A DNA stretch of 64,000 nt from the NCBI RefSeq assembly GCF_001457025.1, contig NZ_KQ758600.1, positions 124,001-188,000 on the forward strand. The letters run 5' to 3'. Below, piece after piece: positions 50,135-59,275 of the stretch (positions within the stretch are counted from its first letter, which is position 1; each line of letters begins with the position of its first letter). The notes under the pieces are model-generated. The model ran no database searches. It worked only from the letters and a program-made list of their open reading frames with translations, and was not told the origin of the DNA. Source of the stretch: Pseudarthrobacter enclensis. Its GTDB lineage: Bacteria > Actinomycetota > Actinomycetes > Actinomycetales > Micrococcaceae. The position numbers and the translations under genes are program-made.

Positions 50135-50168
50135 GGCGCGGGTGCCGCCTCCCGGCGGGACCCGCGCC
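50135..50168 (-). terminator. Terminator hairpin after the antitoxin-like gene
   Basis: GGCGCGGGT / ACCCGCGCC form a perfect 9-bp stem with a 16-base loop. On the minus strand it follows the 50205 stop by 37 bp and is followed by TTTGGCTTTT. It separates the small gene from the BenE-like gene. Confidence 0.7.
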
Positions 50169-50204
50169 CCGTTGACGTAATGGGGCAATGCCCCGGACAC
50201 TCCG

Positions 50205-50468
50205 CTACGGAGTCCTGTCAGCCGGCGGAGCCGGGTTGACGGGGTTGGCCGGGGGGACCTGCCCTTCGGCAGGTGCCGGACCCTGGGTTCCGTTCTTGTC
50301 CACGAGCCTGGAAGCGCCATCCTGGAGTTTGTCGACATGACCGGCGTACTTGCCGCCGGTCTTCTGGTCGACGAAATCGCCGGCCTTGGTAATGCCGTCC
50401 TTGATGGCCTGCTCGTTTCCGTGGATGAGACCCTGAGCCTTGCCCTTTAGATCGTCAAGCAGTCCCAC
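50205..50468 (-). CDS. Small MT0933-like antitoxin-family protein
   Basis: An 87-residue protein whose first 60 residues match the MT0933-like antitoxin/CsbD-like helical pattern: VGLLDDLKGKAQGLIHGNEQ, then DFVDQKTGGKYAGHVDKLQDG. A Pro/Ala-rich tail follows. GTG at 50468 is preceded by GGGAGG 6 bp upstream, which decides against the GTG two codons earlier. No toxin gene is adjacent, so antitoxin function is uncertain; these proteins are widespread and may have a stress role. Confidence 0.75.
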   Translation of the reverse strand: MGLLDDLKGKAQGLIHGNEQAIKDGITKAGDFVDQKTGGKYAGHVDKLQDGASRLVDKNGTQGPAPAEGQVPPANPVNPAPPADRTP

Positions 50469-50621
50469 GAGCACCTCCCTTCAATCGCGGAGCCAGGTCG
50501 CTCCTTGCGCATTCGATCCTAGACCCGCAGGGGAGTGGTGCCAAGGAAAAGGGCAGTATTGGATGTTCGCCCGCAGCGGACCGGACGCAGGTGCCGGCCG
50601 CACCGGGACACCTCAGGGCAA

Positions 50622-50649
50622 CAAAAAAGCAGCTCCGGGGAGCTGCTTG
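50622..50649 (-). terminator. Terminator of the tRNA cluster
   Basis: AAGCAGCTCC-CC-GGAGCTGCTT followed on the minus strand by a TTTTTT run is a strong Rho-independent terminator. It begins 7 bp after the 3' end of the last minus-strand tRNA. Confidence 0.9.
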
Positions 50650-50654
50650 ATGTG

Positions 50655-50726
50655 TGGGCGATACTGGGATCGAACCAGTGACCTCTTCCGTGTCAGGGAA
50701 GCGCGCTACCGCTGCGCCAATCGCCC
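50655..50726 (-). tRNA. tRNA-Val(GAC), copy 2
   Basis: A 72-base cloverleaf with GGTTCGAACCC T-arm and anticodon stem CTTCC/GGAAG enclosing CTGACAC, so anticodon GAC. CCA is not encoded. The sequence is identical to the copy at 50889-50960. It is the last of five minus-strand tRNA genes. Confidence 0.95.
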
Positions 50727-50764
50727 GGAACCGGAGTACCGGTCAATGGGTGCATCTAATACAG

Positions 50765-50837
<73 letters not shown>

Positions 50838-50888
50838 AGTTGCGTTCCGGCCTGAGCCGGGCTGCTGTTGGCAAGTTTCCTTGCCAAG

Positions 50889-50960
50889 TGGGCGATACTG
50901 GGATCGAACCAGTGACCTCTTCCGTGTCAGGGAAGCGCGCTACCGCTGCGCCAATCGCCC
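50889..50960 (-). tRNA. tRNA-Val(GAC), copy 1
   Basis: Identical in sequence to the 50655-50726 gene (anticodon GAC). It is transcribed after tRNA-Cys in the order Gly-Cys-Val-Gly-Val. Confidence 0.95.
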
Positions 50961-51002
50961 ATGTTGATCCGGAGCGAGTCCGAAAAACCATGGTTTTCAC
51001 CG

Positions 51003-51073
51003 AGGTGGGTACGGGATTCGAACCCGTGTATACGGCTTTGCAGGCCGCTGCCTCGCCTCTCGGCCAACCCACC
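51003..51073 (-). tRNA. tRNA-Cys(GCA)
   Basis: A 71-base cloverleaf with anticodon loop CTGCAAA (GCA) and the U73 discriminator typical of tRNA-Cys. It stands between the first Gly and first Val copies; no other tRNA-Cys is in the window. Confidence 0.95.
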
Positions 51074-51120
51074 GTGTAGGCGTCAATTCCTGGGAATCTT
51101 TGCCGTGACAGTGTCCTGCG

Positions 51121-51193
<73 letters not shown>

Positions 51194-51251
51194 ATTTTGG
51201 AAGTGGTTTCCTTGCCGTTTCGGCATTTCCTCGCTTCCAACGAGTAAAAAC

Positions 51252-51278
51252 AATATAGGAGGTTCCGGGAAACTCCAA
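51252..51278 (-). promoter_or_regulatory. Promoter of the minus-strand tRNA cluster
   Basis: On the minus strand TTGGAG (51273-51278) and TATATT (51252-51257) lie 15 bp apart; shifting the -10 by two bases to TATTGT gives 17 bp. The first tRNA begins about 60 bp downstream. The gap of 315 bp between the two tRNA groups holds this promoter and the tRNA-Val(CAC) promoter; I see no gene in it. Confidence 0.55.
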
Positions 51279-51468
51279 ATCGAGGCTCTGCGGCGGGCGT
51301 CCCATGCGGCCGCTTCCCAGTACCCGCGCGGATTTTCCATGCTTACAGCCATGTAATTCCCTGTGCACGCGCTTGGCCCGGTCCCGCCGGCGGCGCGTCC
51401 GGGGGAGCGGCGAACCGGTGTTTGCCATGCATCGGCCTGCAGGTGGTTGCCGGGAAATTCGCCGATTT

Positions 51469-51496
51469 TTGAAATGGCCGGTTGGTGGGCTAGCAT
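51469..51496 (+). promoter_or_regulatory. Promoter of tRNA-Val(CAC)
   Basis: TTGAAA (51469-51474) and TAGCAT (51491-51496) are separated by 16 bp and end 12 bp before the tRNA, the normal distance for a stable-RNA promoter. Confidence 0.6.
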
Positions 51497-51508
51497 TCAA
51501 ATGCATCG

Positions 51509-51580
51509 GGGCGATTGGCGCAGTGGTAGCGCGCTTCGTTCACACCGAAGAGGTCACTGGTTCGAACCCAGTATCGCCCA
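51509..51580 (+). tRNA. tRNA-Val(CAC)
   Basis: A 72-base cloverleaf with anticodon loop TTCACAC between CTTCG and CGAAG, anticodon CAC, reading GUG. It is nearly identical to the minus-strand Val(GAC) genes except in the anticodon arm and one D-arm base. It has its own promoter and terminator. Confidence 0.95.
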
Positions 51581-51586
51581 CCGCAC

Positions 51587-51627
51587 AGGTCCGTTTCCGC
51601 TCATCAGCAGCGGGAACGGACCTTTTT
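51587..51627 (+). terminator. Terminator of tRNA-Val(CAC)
   Basis: AGGTCCGTTTCCGCT and AGCGGGAACGGACCT form a 15-bp stem (one G-U pair) with a 6-base loop, followed by TTTTTC. Confidence 0.88.
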
Positions 51628-51684
51628 CATGCCCGCGCCCGGTGCCCGGAGATTTTGTCGGCCCCCTGTGAAAGAGTCGTTGAT

Positions 51685-52545
51685 ATGACTGATCCGCTCC
51701 TCGCCCACGCCACCGAGTACGGCCGGATGTATGCCCGGTCCACCACTGAGCAGTTCTCGGTGCCGTCCATCACCACGGTCATCAGCCAGCAGCCCCATGG
51801 CCTGGACGGCTGGTTCGGATACATGGGCGCGAGCAGCCTGGCCAATGACCCGCTGCTGTCGGATTGCCTTGGCAGCCCGGCCAAAATCAAGCAGGCCATT
51901 AACCGGGCCGCCAAGGCCGCCGAAACCTACCGGGATGACGCAGCCAAGCGCGGGGACCGGGTCCACTACTACTGCGAACAGGTGGCGCTGCGGGCACTGG
52001 GACGCCCCCACGCCATGAAGGAAGCGCGCGAGGCGCTGGCAGCCAACGGTGAAGAAGCCTTCGCGGTACGGTTCGACGAATGGTGGGAGCTCTTCCAGGT
52101 GGAGCCGTTGGCTCCGGAGATCACGGTCTGGAACTCCACCGTGGGATACGCCGGCACCCTGGACCTGGTGGCGCGCATCAACGGGCGGACCTGCCTCATT
52201 GACTACAAGACGAAGGGGACCACGCGCGACGGCCAGGTCAAACCCCTGGACGACAAAGTGGTGATGCAGCTCGTGGCCGGCATGAAGGCCGAAGAGAGCC
52301 TCGTGGATCCGGTGGCGGGCACGTGGGAACCGTGGAAGTACGGAGACCATCCCATCCTGCTGGCCGTAGCCATCGGCGAAACGGAAGTCCGCCCGGTCCG
52401 TGCCAACCCGGAGGTCCTCAAGCATCACTGGTGGAAGTTCTGCGCACTGCGGCGCGTCTGGGAGATGTCCGCGGACACCGTCAGCGCCGGCACCGCCCTG
52501 CTGCCCATTGCCCCGCCGCCGCTCGCGCAGGCGCGCACGGCCTGA
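51685..52545 (+). CDS. PD-(D/E)XK nuclease-fold protein
   Basis: A 286-residue soluble protein. The core YAGTLDLVARINGRTCLIDY followed by KTKG carries the aspartate and D-x-K pattern of the PD-(D/E)XK fold, preceded by a helix with an acidic EEAFAVRFDEWWELFQVE. It resembles RecB-like or Cas4-type domains without the cysteine cluster. It is next to a tRNA gene, but base composition is as in its neighbours, so recent transfer is not indicated. Function unknown; the ATG at 51685 has AAAGAG upstream. Confidence 0.7.
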   Translation: MTDPLLAHATEYGRMYARSTTEQFSVPSITTVISQQPHGLDGWFGYMGASSLANDPLLSDCLGSPAKIKQAINRAAKAAETYRDDAAKRGDRVHYYCEQVALRALGRPHAMKEAREALAANGEEAFAVRFDEWWELFQVEPLAPEITVWNSTVGYAGTLDLVARINGRTCLIDYKTKGTTRDGQVKPLDDKVVMQLVAGMKAEESLVDPVAGTWEPWKYGDHPILLAVAIGETEVRPVRANPEVLKHHWWKFCALRRVWEMSADTVSAGTALLPIAPPPLAQARTA

Positions 52546-52656
52546 CCTGCCCCGCCCGGTCCGCGCCGTCCGGAGCCGGCGGCACGCCGGCGCCCCGGCC
52601 CGCTGCACCTAAACTGGATGGGTCCCGTTACCGCCAACCGTGAGGAAAAACCGCGC

Positions 52657-53277
52657 ATGGCTATTCTGAATATCCGCATCATCGGCGACCCTGTGCTGCG
52701 CACAGTTGCCGATCCCGTGACGGATTTCGGGCCTGAACTTGCCAAGCTGATCGCCGACATGACCGAAACCATGGAGGACGTGGACGGCGCCGGCCTGGCC
52801 GCGCCCCAGATCGGCGTCAGCCAGCGCGTCTTCACGTACCGGATCGACGGCGTGGAGGGGCACATCGTCAACCCCGTCCTGGAAAACAGCGACGACTACC
52901 AGCCGGACCATGTGGAAGGCTGCCTGTCCATCCCAGGCCTGGGCTTCCCCGTGCGCCGCTTCCGCAGCACCAGGGTCACCGGCGTGGACATGCACGGCAA
53001 CCCCGTCACCCTGGAGGGCGAAGGCATGCTGGCCCGCTGCTTCCAGCACGAAAACGACCACCTGGACGGCATCCTCTATACCGACCGGCTTGAGGGGGAG
53101 GACCGGAAGGCGGCACTGCGCTCCATCCGGAACGCGAACTACGACGCCGTCACGGAGCGGACCACGGCCAAGCGCGCCAAAACCGTCGGCTCGAGTTTCG
53201 GAGGGGCAAGTTTCGGCGGAACAGGCCTCAACGGACCCGGCCAGGGAACCGGCTCGAGTTTCGGCAACGCCGGGTGA
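52657..53277 (+). CDS. def: Peptide deformylase
   Basis: A 206-residue metalloprotease that removes the formyl group from nascent proteins. Motifs GAGLAAPQIGV, EGCLSIPG (metal Cys) and QHENDHLDG (HExxH) are complete. After the catalytic core the last 38 residues are Gly/Ser/Phe rich, with repeated SSFGGASFGG-type segments. TGAGGAAAA lies upstream of the ATG and TAAACT near 52610 is a likely -10 box. The stop overlaps fmt (GTGA), giving a def-fmt-rsmB unit. Confidence 0.95.
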   Translation: MAILNIRIIGDPVLRTVADPVTDFGPELAKLIADMTETMEDVDGAGLAAPQIGVSQRVFTYRIDGVEGHIVNPVLENSDDYQPDHVEGCLSIPGLGFPVRRFRSTRVTGVDMHGNPVTLEGEGMLARCFQHENDHLDGILYTDRLEGEDRKAALRSIRNANYDAVTERTTAKRAKTVGSSFGGASFGGTGLNGPGQGTGSSFGNAG

Positions 53278-54194
53278 GGGTCCTTTTTGCGGGTACCCCC
53301 GCCGTCGCTGTCCCCTCCCTCAACGCCCTCGTCGACGCCGGCTTCGACGTCGTTGCGGTCCTGACGCGCCCCGACGCACCGCTTGGCCGCAAACGCGTCC
53401 TCACGCCGTCGCCCGTTGCCGCGCGGGCCGCTGAACTTGGCATCGACGTCATCCGCGCAGCACGGGTGGACGCCGACGCCGTTCAGCAGATTGCGGCCGC
53501 TGCCCCCGATGTCGCGGCCATCGTGGCGTACGGTGGCCTGGTTCCGCCTGCCGCCCTCGGGATCCCGCGGCACGGCTGGGTCAACCTGCACTTTTCGCTC
53601 CTCCCGGCATGGCGTGGCGCGGCTCCGGTACAGCGCTCTGTGATGGCCGGTGATGACATCACCGGTGCCGTGACGTTCCGGCTCGAAGAAGGGCTCGATA
53701 CCGGGCCGGTGTTCGGCACGCTGACGGAGGCCGTCGGCCCGGAGGACACCGCAGGCCTGCTCCTAGACAGGCTTTCGCACAGCGGTGCGGTCCTCCTGGC
53801 ACAGACGCTGTCAGCGATCCAAACGGGCAAGGCATCGCCGGTCCCGCAGTCGGGGGAGGTGTCCCTTGCCCCGAAGCTCACCCTGGACGACGGGCGGCTG
53901 GAGTGGAGCCACCCCGCCCTGGCCATCGGCAGGCGGGCACGGGGAGTAACCCCCGAACCCGGGGCGTGGACCATGCTGGAGGGCCAACGGGTCAAGCTGG
54001 AACCTGTCCGGCTGCGGCCGGACGTTGAGGGGCTCGCACCCGGTGCGGTGGCGGTACAGGGCAAGAGCGTGCTGGTGGGTACCGGCTCCCACGCCGTCGA
54101 GCTGACCCGTATCCAGCCGGCAGGCAAGAAGATGATGGCGGCGCCCGACTGGGCCCGCGGCATGGGGTCACTGGAAGGCGTGGTGTTCGGATGA
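53274..54194 (+). CDS. fmt: Methionyl-tRNA formyltransferase
   Basis: A 306-residue enzyme that formylates initiator Met-tRNA with 10-formyl-THF. The N-terminal catalytic domain has the folate-binding WVNLHFSLLPAWRGAAPVQ, and a C-terminal tRNA-binding domain contains RRARGVTPEPGAWTMLEGQ. GTG start; its 4-bp overlaps with def and rsmB indicate coupled translation. Confidence 0.95.
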   Translation: MRVLFAGTPAVAVPSLNALVDAGFDVVAVLTRPDAPLGRKRVLTPSPVAARAAELGIDVIRAARVDADAVQQIAAAAPDVAAIVAYGGLVPPAALGIPRHGWVNLHFSLLPAWRGAAPVQRSVMAGDDITGAVTFRLEEGLDTGPVFGTLTEAVGPEDTAGLLLDRLSHSGAVLLAQTLSAIQTGKASPVPQSGEVSLAPKLTLDDGRLEWSHPALAIGRRARGVTPEPGAWTMLEGQRVKLEPVRLRPDVEGLAPGAVAVQGKSVLVGTGSHAVELTRIQPAGKKMMAAPDWARGMGSLEGVVFG

Positions 54195-55750
54195 GCGGGA
54201 CAGGCAACAACGCAGGCGGGCCGGGAAAACCGGCAGGCGGCGGGCAGCGCGGCCGCGGCAAGGGCGGTCCCCGGGACACCAGCCGCCGCAATGCCCAGGG
54301 ACGCGAAAGGAACCGCGGACCGCAGCGCAACTACACCGAAAGCGCCCCGTCCCAGCGCACCCGCCGTGCGGACCCGGCCAGGCTCGTGGCCTTCGAGGTG
54401 CTGCGCGCCGTAGCCCAGGAAGACGCCTACGCCAACCTCGTCCTGCCCGCCCGCATCCGGAACCACCGGCTGGACAAGCGCGACGCCGGCTTCGCCACCG
54501 AATTGAGCTACGGCGCCCTTCGTGGGCAGGGGACCTACGACGCCATCCTGTCCCGCTGCGTCGACCGCCCGCTTGACCGGCTGGACCCGGCCGTCCTCGA
54601 CGCCCTGCGCATCGGCGCGCACCAGCTGCTGGCCATGCGCGTCCCCGCCCATGCTGCCCTGGACCAGACCGTCGGGCTGGCCCGCGCCGTGATCGGCGCC
54701 GGACCCTCGGCCCTCATCAACGCGGTCCTCCGCAAAGTCAGCGCACGCAGCCTTGAAGAATGGCTGGAACTACTGATTGCCGGCGAATCGGACCAGACCC
54801 GTATCGCCTCGCTGCGCCACGCCCACCCGGAATGGATCGTCCGGGCAATGCGGCAGGCCCTGGTGGCCCACGGCCGCCCCGCCACCGAAATCGATGACCT
54901 CCTCAGCGCCGACAACGCAGCTCCCGTGGTCAACCTCGTTGCCCTCCCGGGCCTGGGAAGCCTCGATGAGGCCCTGGATGACGGCGCCACCCCGGGCGAA
55001 CTCGTGGAGGGGTCCGCGCTGTCCAGCGGCGGTGACCTCGGCCGGCTGTCCTCCGTCCGGGCCGGCACCACCAGGGTTCAGGACGTCGGGTCCCAGCTCG
55101 TGGCCCGGGCACTGGCGGCCGTGGAGGTACCCGCCGGTGAACCCGGCAACCACGAAGCCTGGCTCGACCTCTGTGCCGGGCCCGGCGGAAAGGCCGCCCT
55201 CCTTGGAGCCCTGGCCCGCGAACGCGGCGCAACCCTGCTGGCCAACGAGCCCGCCCCGCACCGCGCCAAGCTGGTCAGCCAGGCGCTTGCGGCGGTTCCA
55301 GGCGACACCTGGCAGGTTCGCACCGGTGACGGGCGCGACGTGGGTACCGAAAACCCCGGACGCTTCGACCGCGTACTGGTGGACGTTCCCTGCAGCGGCC
55401 TGGGTGCCCTGCGCCGCCGCCCTGAATCCCGCTGGCGCCGCTCACCCAAGGACCTCGCAGACCTCGGCCCGCTGCAGCGGGAGCTGCTGGCCTCCGCCTT
55501 GGCCGCCGTCAAACCAGGGGGAGTGGTGGGGTATGTCACCTGCTCGCCGCACCCGGCCGAGACAATTGCCGTGGTGGAGGATGCCGTCAAGAAGCGTGAC
55601 GACCTCGAACTCCTCGACGCCGGCGCTGCGCTGGATGCGGCCAGCCTGCCGGGACACCTCGGCGCCGGCCACGGACTGACGGCCCAGCTGTGGCCGCACA
55701 TCCACGGCACCGACGCCATGTTCCTCGCCCTGATCCGCAAAAAGGCCTGA
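54191..55750 (+). CDS. rsmB: 16S rRNA (cytosine-967-C5) methyltransferase
   Basis: A 519-residue RNA m5C methyltransferase. A basic, disordered head of about 60 residues is followed by a NusB-like RNA-binding domain (RLVAFEVLRAVAQEDAYANL) and the catalytic domain: SAM loop LDLCAGPGGKAALLG, VDVPCSGLGALRRRPE (resolving Cys) and GYVTCSPHPAET (nucleophile Cys). It overlaps fmt by 4 bp. The head is longer than in E. coli RsmB (429 residues). Confidence 0.93.
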   Translation: MSGTGNNAGGPGKPAGGGQRGRGKGGPRDTSRRNAQGRERNRGPQRNYTESAPSQRTRRADPARLVAFEVLRAVAQEDAYANLVLPARIRNHRLDKRDAGFATELSYGALRGQGTYDAILSRCVDRPLDRLDPAVLDALRIGAHQLLAMRVPAHAALDQTVGLARAVIGAGPSALINAVLRKVSARSLEEWLELLIAGESDQTRIASLRHAHPEWIVRAMRQALVAHGRPATEIDDLLSADNAAPVVNLVALPGLGSLDEALDDGATPGELVEGSALSSGGDLGRLSSVRAGTTRVQDVGSQLVARALAAVEVPAGEPGNHEAWLDLCAGPGGKAALLGALARERGATLLANEPAPHRAKLVSQALAAVPGDTWQVRTGDGRDVGTENPGRFDRVLVDVPCSGLGALRRRPESRWRRSPKDLADLGPLQRELLASALAAVKPGGVVGYVTCSPHPAETIAVVEDAVKKRDDLELLDAGAALDAASLPGHLGAGHGLTAQLWPHIHGTDAMFLALIRKKA

Positions 55751-55783
55751 TCCGCACCCTGCCCACCATCGAAAGGCGCCCCT

Positions 55784-56464
55784 GTGACGCAATGCTGCAT
55801 CAACCCGAGCATCCTCTCCGCCGACTTCGTCAACCTGGAGGGTGAACTGCACCGCATCAGCAACGCTGACGCGGTGCACGTGGACGTCATGGACAACCAC
55901 TTCGTCCCCAACCTGACCCTGGGGTTGCCCGTGGTCCAGCGGATCCAGGCTGTCAGCCCCGTGCCCCTCGACGCCCACCTGATGATCGCCGAGGCCGACC
56001 GCTGGGCGCCGGGCTTTGCCGATGCCGGCCTGGCCTCCGTCACGTTCCACGCCGAGGCCTCCATCGCTCCGATCAAGCTGGCCCGCGAACTGCGCAGCCG
56101 CGGCTCCAAAGCAGGCATGGCGCTTCGTCCGGCCACTCCCGTGGAGCCCTACCTGGACATGCTCTCCGAGCTGGACATGCTCCTGATCATGACTGTTGAA
56201 CCCGGTTTCGGCGGCCAGGCGTTCCTCGACGTCACGCTGCCCAAGATCCGCCGCGCGCGCGCCGCGATTGACGGTTCCGGAATCGGCGTGGCCATCCAGG
56301 TGGACGGCGGAATCACCGAGGAGACCATCACCCGCGCCGCGGAAGCCGGAGCCAACATCTTCGTGGCCGGCTCCGCCGTCTATGGCGCCGACGATCCCGC
56401 AGCGGCGATCGACCGCCTCCGCAACGAAGGAACGCGTTCGTTACGGCAGGCGTCGGCGGAATAG
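55784..56464 (+). CDS. rpe: Ribulose-phosphate 3-epimerase
   Basis: A 226-residue TIM-barrel enzyme that interconverts ribulose-5-phosphate and xylulose-5-phosphate. Metal and catalytic segments are [44 protein letters not shown] and [15 protein letters not shown] start. It lies 33 bp after rsmB and just before the FMN riboswitch; its product pentose phosphate pool also feeds riboflavin synthesis. Confidence 0.95.
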   Translation: MTQCCINPSILSADFVNLEGELHRISNADAVHVDVMDNHFVPNLTLGLPVVQRIQAVSPVPLDAHLMIAEADRWAPGFADAGLASVTFHAEASIAPIKLARELRSRGSKAGMALRPATPVEPYLDMLSELDMLLIMTVEPGFGGQAFLDVTLPKIRRARAAIDGSGIGVAIQVDGGITEETITRAAEAGANIFVAGSAVYGADDPAAAIDRLRNEGTRSLRQASAE

Positions 56465-56504
56465 CCGGAAGCCACATCCGGTTGTGGCACAATAACAACA
56501 CACA

Positions 56505-56663
56505 TACGTGCTCCGGGGTCGGTGTAAGTCCGAACCGGCGGTGACAGTCCGCGACCCGCGAGCCGGTGGATTGCTCCTGGACAACCAGGGACAACCCCGG
56601 CGGACGGTTGAACCGGTGAAATTCCGGTACCGACAGTTAAAGTCTGGATGAGAGAAGCACGTA
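56505..56663 (+). promoter_or_regulatory. FMN riboswitch (RFN element)
   Basis: A closing stem TACGTGCT / AGCACGTA encloses the RFN consensus: GGTGTAAGTCCGAACCGGCG, GTGACAGTCCGCGACCCGCG, CCGGTGAAATTCCGGTACCG and AAAGTCTGGATGAGAGAAG. It precedes the riboflavin transporter and rib operon. FMN binding should reduce expression, probably at the translation level since the transporter ATG is about 95 bp further down. Confidence 0.95.
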
Positions 56664-56757
56664 CAGCTTTATCGTCGGGGCTCCGCGCCCCGCTGTGTTC
56701 TGCTGTCGTATACCCCCGGAGCCATCGCGGTTCTGACAGGGAAGGAACGACACACAC

Positions 56758-57480
56758 ATGGACCTCCTGCGATGGCTCTTTGATGCACAGATCCCCGTTG
56801 GGGGTTCTGTCCTGATATTGAGAGAAGTGCTGGGCAACATCTTCGGCCTGGCAAGCGCGTTCGGCGGCATGCGCCGCAAAGTCTGGGCCTGGCCCGTGGG
56901 CATACTGGGCAACCTGCTGCTGCTCACAGTCTTCCTCGGAAACGTCTTCGGCTCCGCCACCCCTGCCACGCTGTGGGGCCAGGCCGGCCGGCAGGTCATC
57001 TTCATTGCCGTGGCGGCCTACGGCTGGCGCCGTTGGCAGCAGGGACGGACCGCCGGTGGCGGGAGCACCGCCGTCGTACCACAATGGGCCGGCAACCGCA
57101 CCCGCCTGCTCCTGGCCGGAGCCATGGTGGCCGGAACCATGGCCCTGACCCCGCTGTTCGGGGCGCTCGGGTCCTACCCGCCCGTCTGGGCGGACGCCTG
57201 GACGTTCGTCGGATCCCTCCTGGCCACCTACGGGATGGCACGCGGCTGGACCGAGTTCTGGCTGACCTGGGTTGCTGTGGACATTGTGGGTGTCCCGCTC
57301 CTGTTCAGCGCCGGCTACTACGCCAGCGCCTTCATGTACCTCTTCTACGGCTTCTTCACCCTCGCCGGATTCTTCGTGTGGTGGAACGCCTGCCGCCGGG
57401 CCGCGCAGGCAGCCGGCCGGGACGAGGACCGGCACGCTGCCGTGGAAACCGCCTTTCCCGATCCCCGGGTGAAGCTCTGA
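56758..57480 (+). CDS. pnuX: PnuC-family riboflavin transporter (PnuX/RibM type)
   Basis: A 240-residue membrane protein with about seven helices of the PnuC family (GNIFGLASAFGGMRRKVWAW, WTEFWLTWVAVDIVGVPLLF). PnuC members import vitamins by facilitated diffusion. Because this one lies between an FMN riboswitch and ribD, it is best read as the riboflavin uniporter PnuX/RibM known from Corynebacterium and Streptomyces, rather than an NMN/NR transporter. ATG at 56758 is just after GGAAGGA. The stop overlaps ribD (TGATG). Confidence 0.9.
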   Translation: MDLLRWLFDAQIPVGGSVLILREVLGNIFGLASAFGGMRRKVWAWPVGILGNLLLLTVFLGNVFGSATPATLWGQAGRQVIFIAVAAYGWRRWQQGRTAGGGSTAVVPQWAGNRTRLLLAGAMVAGTMALTPLFGALGSYPPVWADAWTFVGSLLATYGMARGWTEFWLTWVAVDIVGVPLLFSAGYYASAFMYLFYGFFTLAGFFVWWNACRRAAQAAGRDEDRHAAVETAFPDPRVKL

Positions 57481-58601
57481 TGGCCGCCGCCCTTCGGGTT
57501 GCCGCGCCCTTCACCGCCGCCGAGGTGCTTGCCATGGAGCATGCACTGGACGCCGCTGTCCAGGGACCCCGCGGCGCCAACCCCCTGGTGGGCGCCGTCG
57601 TCATCAGCGCCGACGGCCGCGAACTCGTCACCGGATACCACCGCGGAGCCGGGACGGCCCACGCCGAGGCGGACGCGGTGGCCCGCGCCCGCGCCGATGG
57701 CCTGGACCTGGCCGGCTGCACCATGGTGGTGACGTTGGAGCCCTGCAACCATGTAGGCCGCACCGGCCCCTGCACGGAAGCCATCATCGCCGCCGGGATC
57801 ACCGACGTCGTCTACGCCGTGGATGATCCCCACGACCCCGCAGCCGGCGGGGCGGCGACCCTGCGCCGGGCCGGAATTGCGGTCCGCAGCGGTCTGGGGG
57901 CGGCGGAATCACTGGAACTGAACCGGCGCTGGTTCGAGGCCGTGGCTGAAAAGCGGCCCTTCGTCACCCTTCACATCGCGCAGACCCTCGACGGCAGGAT
58001 CGCGGCGGAAGACGGGACCAGCCAGTGGATCTCCAGCCCTGAATCCCTGGCGGACAACCACGGGATCCGCAGCCGCATCGACGCGATCCTGGTAGGCACC
58101 CAAACGGTCGCCGTCGACAATCCGCGCCTCAACGCCCGCGACGGCGACGGAAATCCGGCAGCCAGGCAGCCTGTCCGCGCCGTCATGGGACTGCGGGACA
58201 TCCCCGGTGACGCGGCGATCCTCGGCGACGACGGACTGGCCGTCCACCTTCCCACCCGGGACCCGCGGGAAGCCCTGACCATGCTCTACGCCTCGGGCAC
58301 CCGCCACGTCATGGTGGAAGGCGGATCCCGCATCCTCAGCGCCTTCCTCACCGCCGGCCTCGTCGACGAACTCATCGTCTACCTGGCCCCCACGCTGCTG
58401 GGTTCCGGCACGCCCTCCCTGAACGGGCTGGGCGTCACCACCCTCACCGGTGCGCAGCACTGGGAATGGGACACGGCCGACGGCGGCGCGGTCCGCACGC
58501 TGGGCCGGGACCTTCGCCTGCACCTTAAACCGCAACGCCACGTTGCACTGGACCCACAACCGTCCCGCGAAGCCGCGGACCAAGCCCAGGGAGGCTACTG
58601 A
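57480..58601 (+). CDS. ribD: Bifunctional riboflavin deaminase/reductase
   Basis: A 373-residue enzyme with an N-terminal zinc deaminase (HAEADAVARA, LEPCNHVGRTGPCTEAI) and a C-terminal NADPH reductase (FVTLHIAQTLDGRIA, ILVGTQTVAVDNPRLNAR, MVEGGSRILSAFL). It catalyses steps two and three after GTP cyclohydrolase II. It starts one base before the previous stop ends (TGATG), and its own TGA overlaps the ribE ATG in the same way. Confidence 0.95.
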   Translation: MAAALRVAAPFTAAEVLAMEHALDAAVQGPRGANPLVGAVVISADGRELVTGYHRGAGTAHAEADAVARARADGLDLAGCTMVVTLEPCNHVGRTGPCTEAIIAAGITDVVYAVDDPHDPAAGGAATLRRAGIAVRSGLGAAESLELNRRWFEAVAEKRPFVTLHIAQTLDGRIAAEDGTSQWISSPESLADNHGIRSRIDAILVGTQTVAVDNPRLNARDGDGNPAARQPVRAVMGLRDIPGDAAILGDDGLAVHLPTRDPREALTMLYASGTRHVMVEGGSRILSAFLTAGLVDELIVYLAPTLLGSGTPSLNGLGVTTLTGAQHWEWDTADGGAVRTLGRDLRLHLKPQRHVALDPQPSREAADQAQGGY

Positions 58602-59275
58602 TGTTTACCGGAATTATCGCCGAACAGGGAGAGGTGCTCGCCGTCGAGCGCGAGGGCGACACCAGCGCCACCGTCCGGCTCCGCGCGCCCGGGACCACCG
58701 AAGGGCTGCCGCTGGGCGGTTCGATCGCCGTCAACGGAGTCTGCCTGACCGCCACCGCCATTGACGGGAAGGAATTCAGCGTCGACGTCATGGGCGAAAC
58801 CCTGGTGCGGAGCACCATCGGGGAACTGGTGCCCGGCGATTCGGTCAACCTTGAACGCTGCGTCCCCGCCGGAGGACGGCTGGACGGACACGTCGTCCAG
58901 GGCCACGTGGACGGAGTGGGTGTCCTGCTGGAACGCGAGCCGCAGGGAAACTGGGAGCGGCTCCGGTTCGGCGTGCCCGCCAACCTGGCCCGCTACATCG
59001 CCGAGAAAGGCTCCATCGCGATCGACGGCGTCTCCCTCACGGTCACCACCGTCAGCGACGCAGCCGAACAGGAGCCGTGGTTCGAGGTGGGACTCATCCC
59101 CACCACCCTGGCTGAAACAGGCCTGGGCGCCAAGCGCACTGGAGGACGGGTGAACCTGGAAGTGGACGTCCTGGCAAAGTACACCGAGCGGCTGCTCGCC
59201 TTCCGCCCGGCCGTCGACTCCGGCACCGGGAAAGCCGGAACCGTGGATCCGGCAACCGCCGCGGGTGCCCGGTGA
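58601..59275 (+). CDS. ribE: Riboflavin synthase (alpha chain)
   Basis: A 224-residue enzyme of two lumazine-binding repeats: [18 protein letters not shown] and, from residue about 100, [18 protein letters not shown]. It dismutates two 6,7-dimethyl-8-ribityllumazine to riboflavin. Overlaps with ribD by one base and with ribB by 4 bp. Confidence 0.95.
   Translation: MFTGIIAEQGEVLAVEREGDTSATVRLRAPGTTEGLPLGGSIAVNGVCLTATAIDGKEFSVDVMGETLVRSTIGELVPGDSVNLERCVPAGGRLDGHVVQGHVDGVGVLLEREPQGNWERLRFGVPANLARYIAEKGSIAIDGVSLTVTTVSDAAEQEPWFEVGLIPTTLAETGLGAKRTGGRVNLEVDVLAKYTERLLAFRPAVDSGTGKAGTVDPATAAGAR

Noticed and set aside
50205..50468. Toxin-antitoxin module
   Set aside because: Only the antitoxin-family protein is present; no toxin gene lies on either side.
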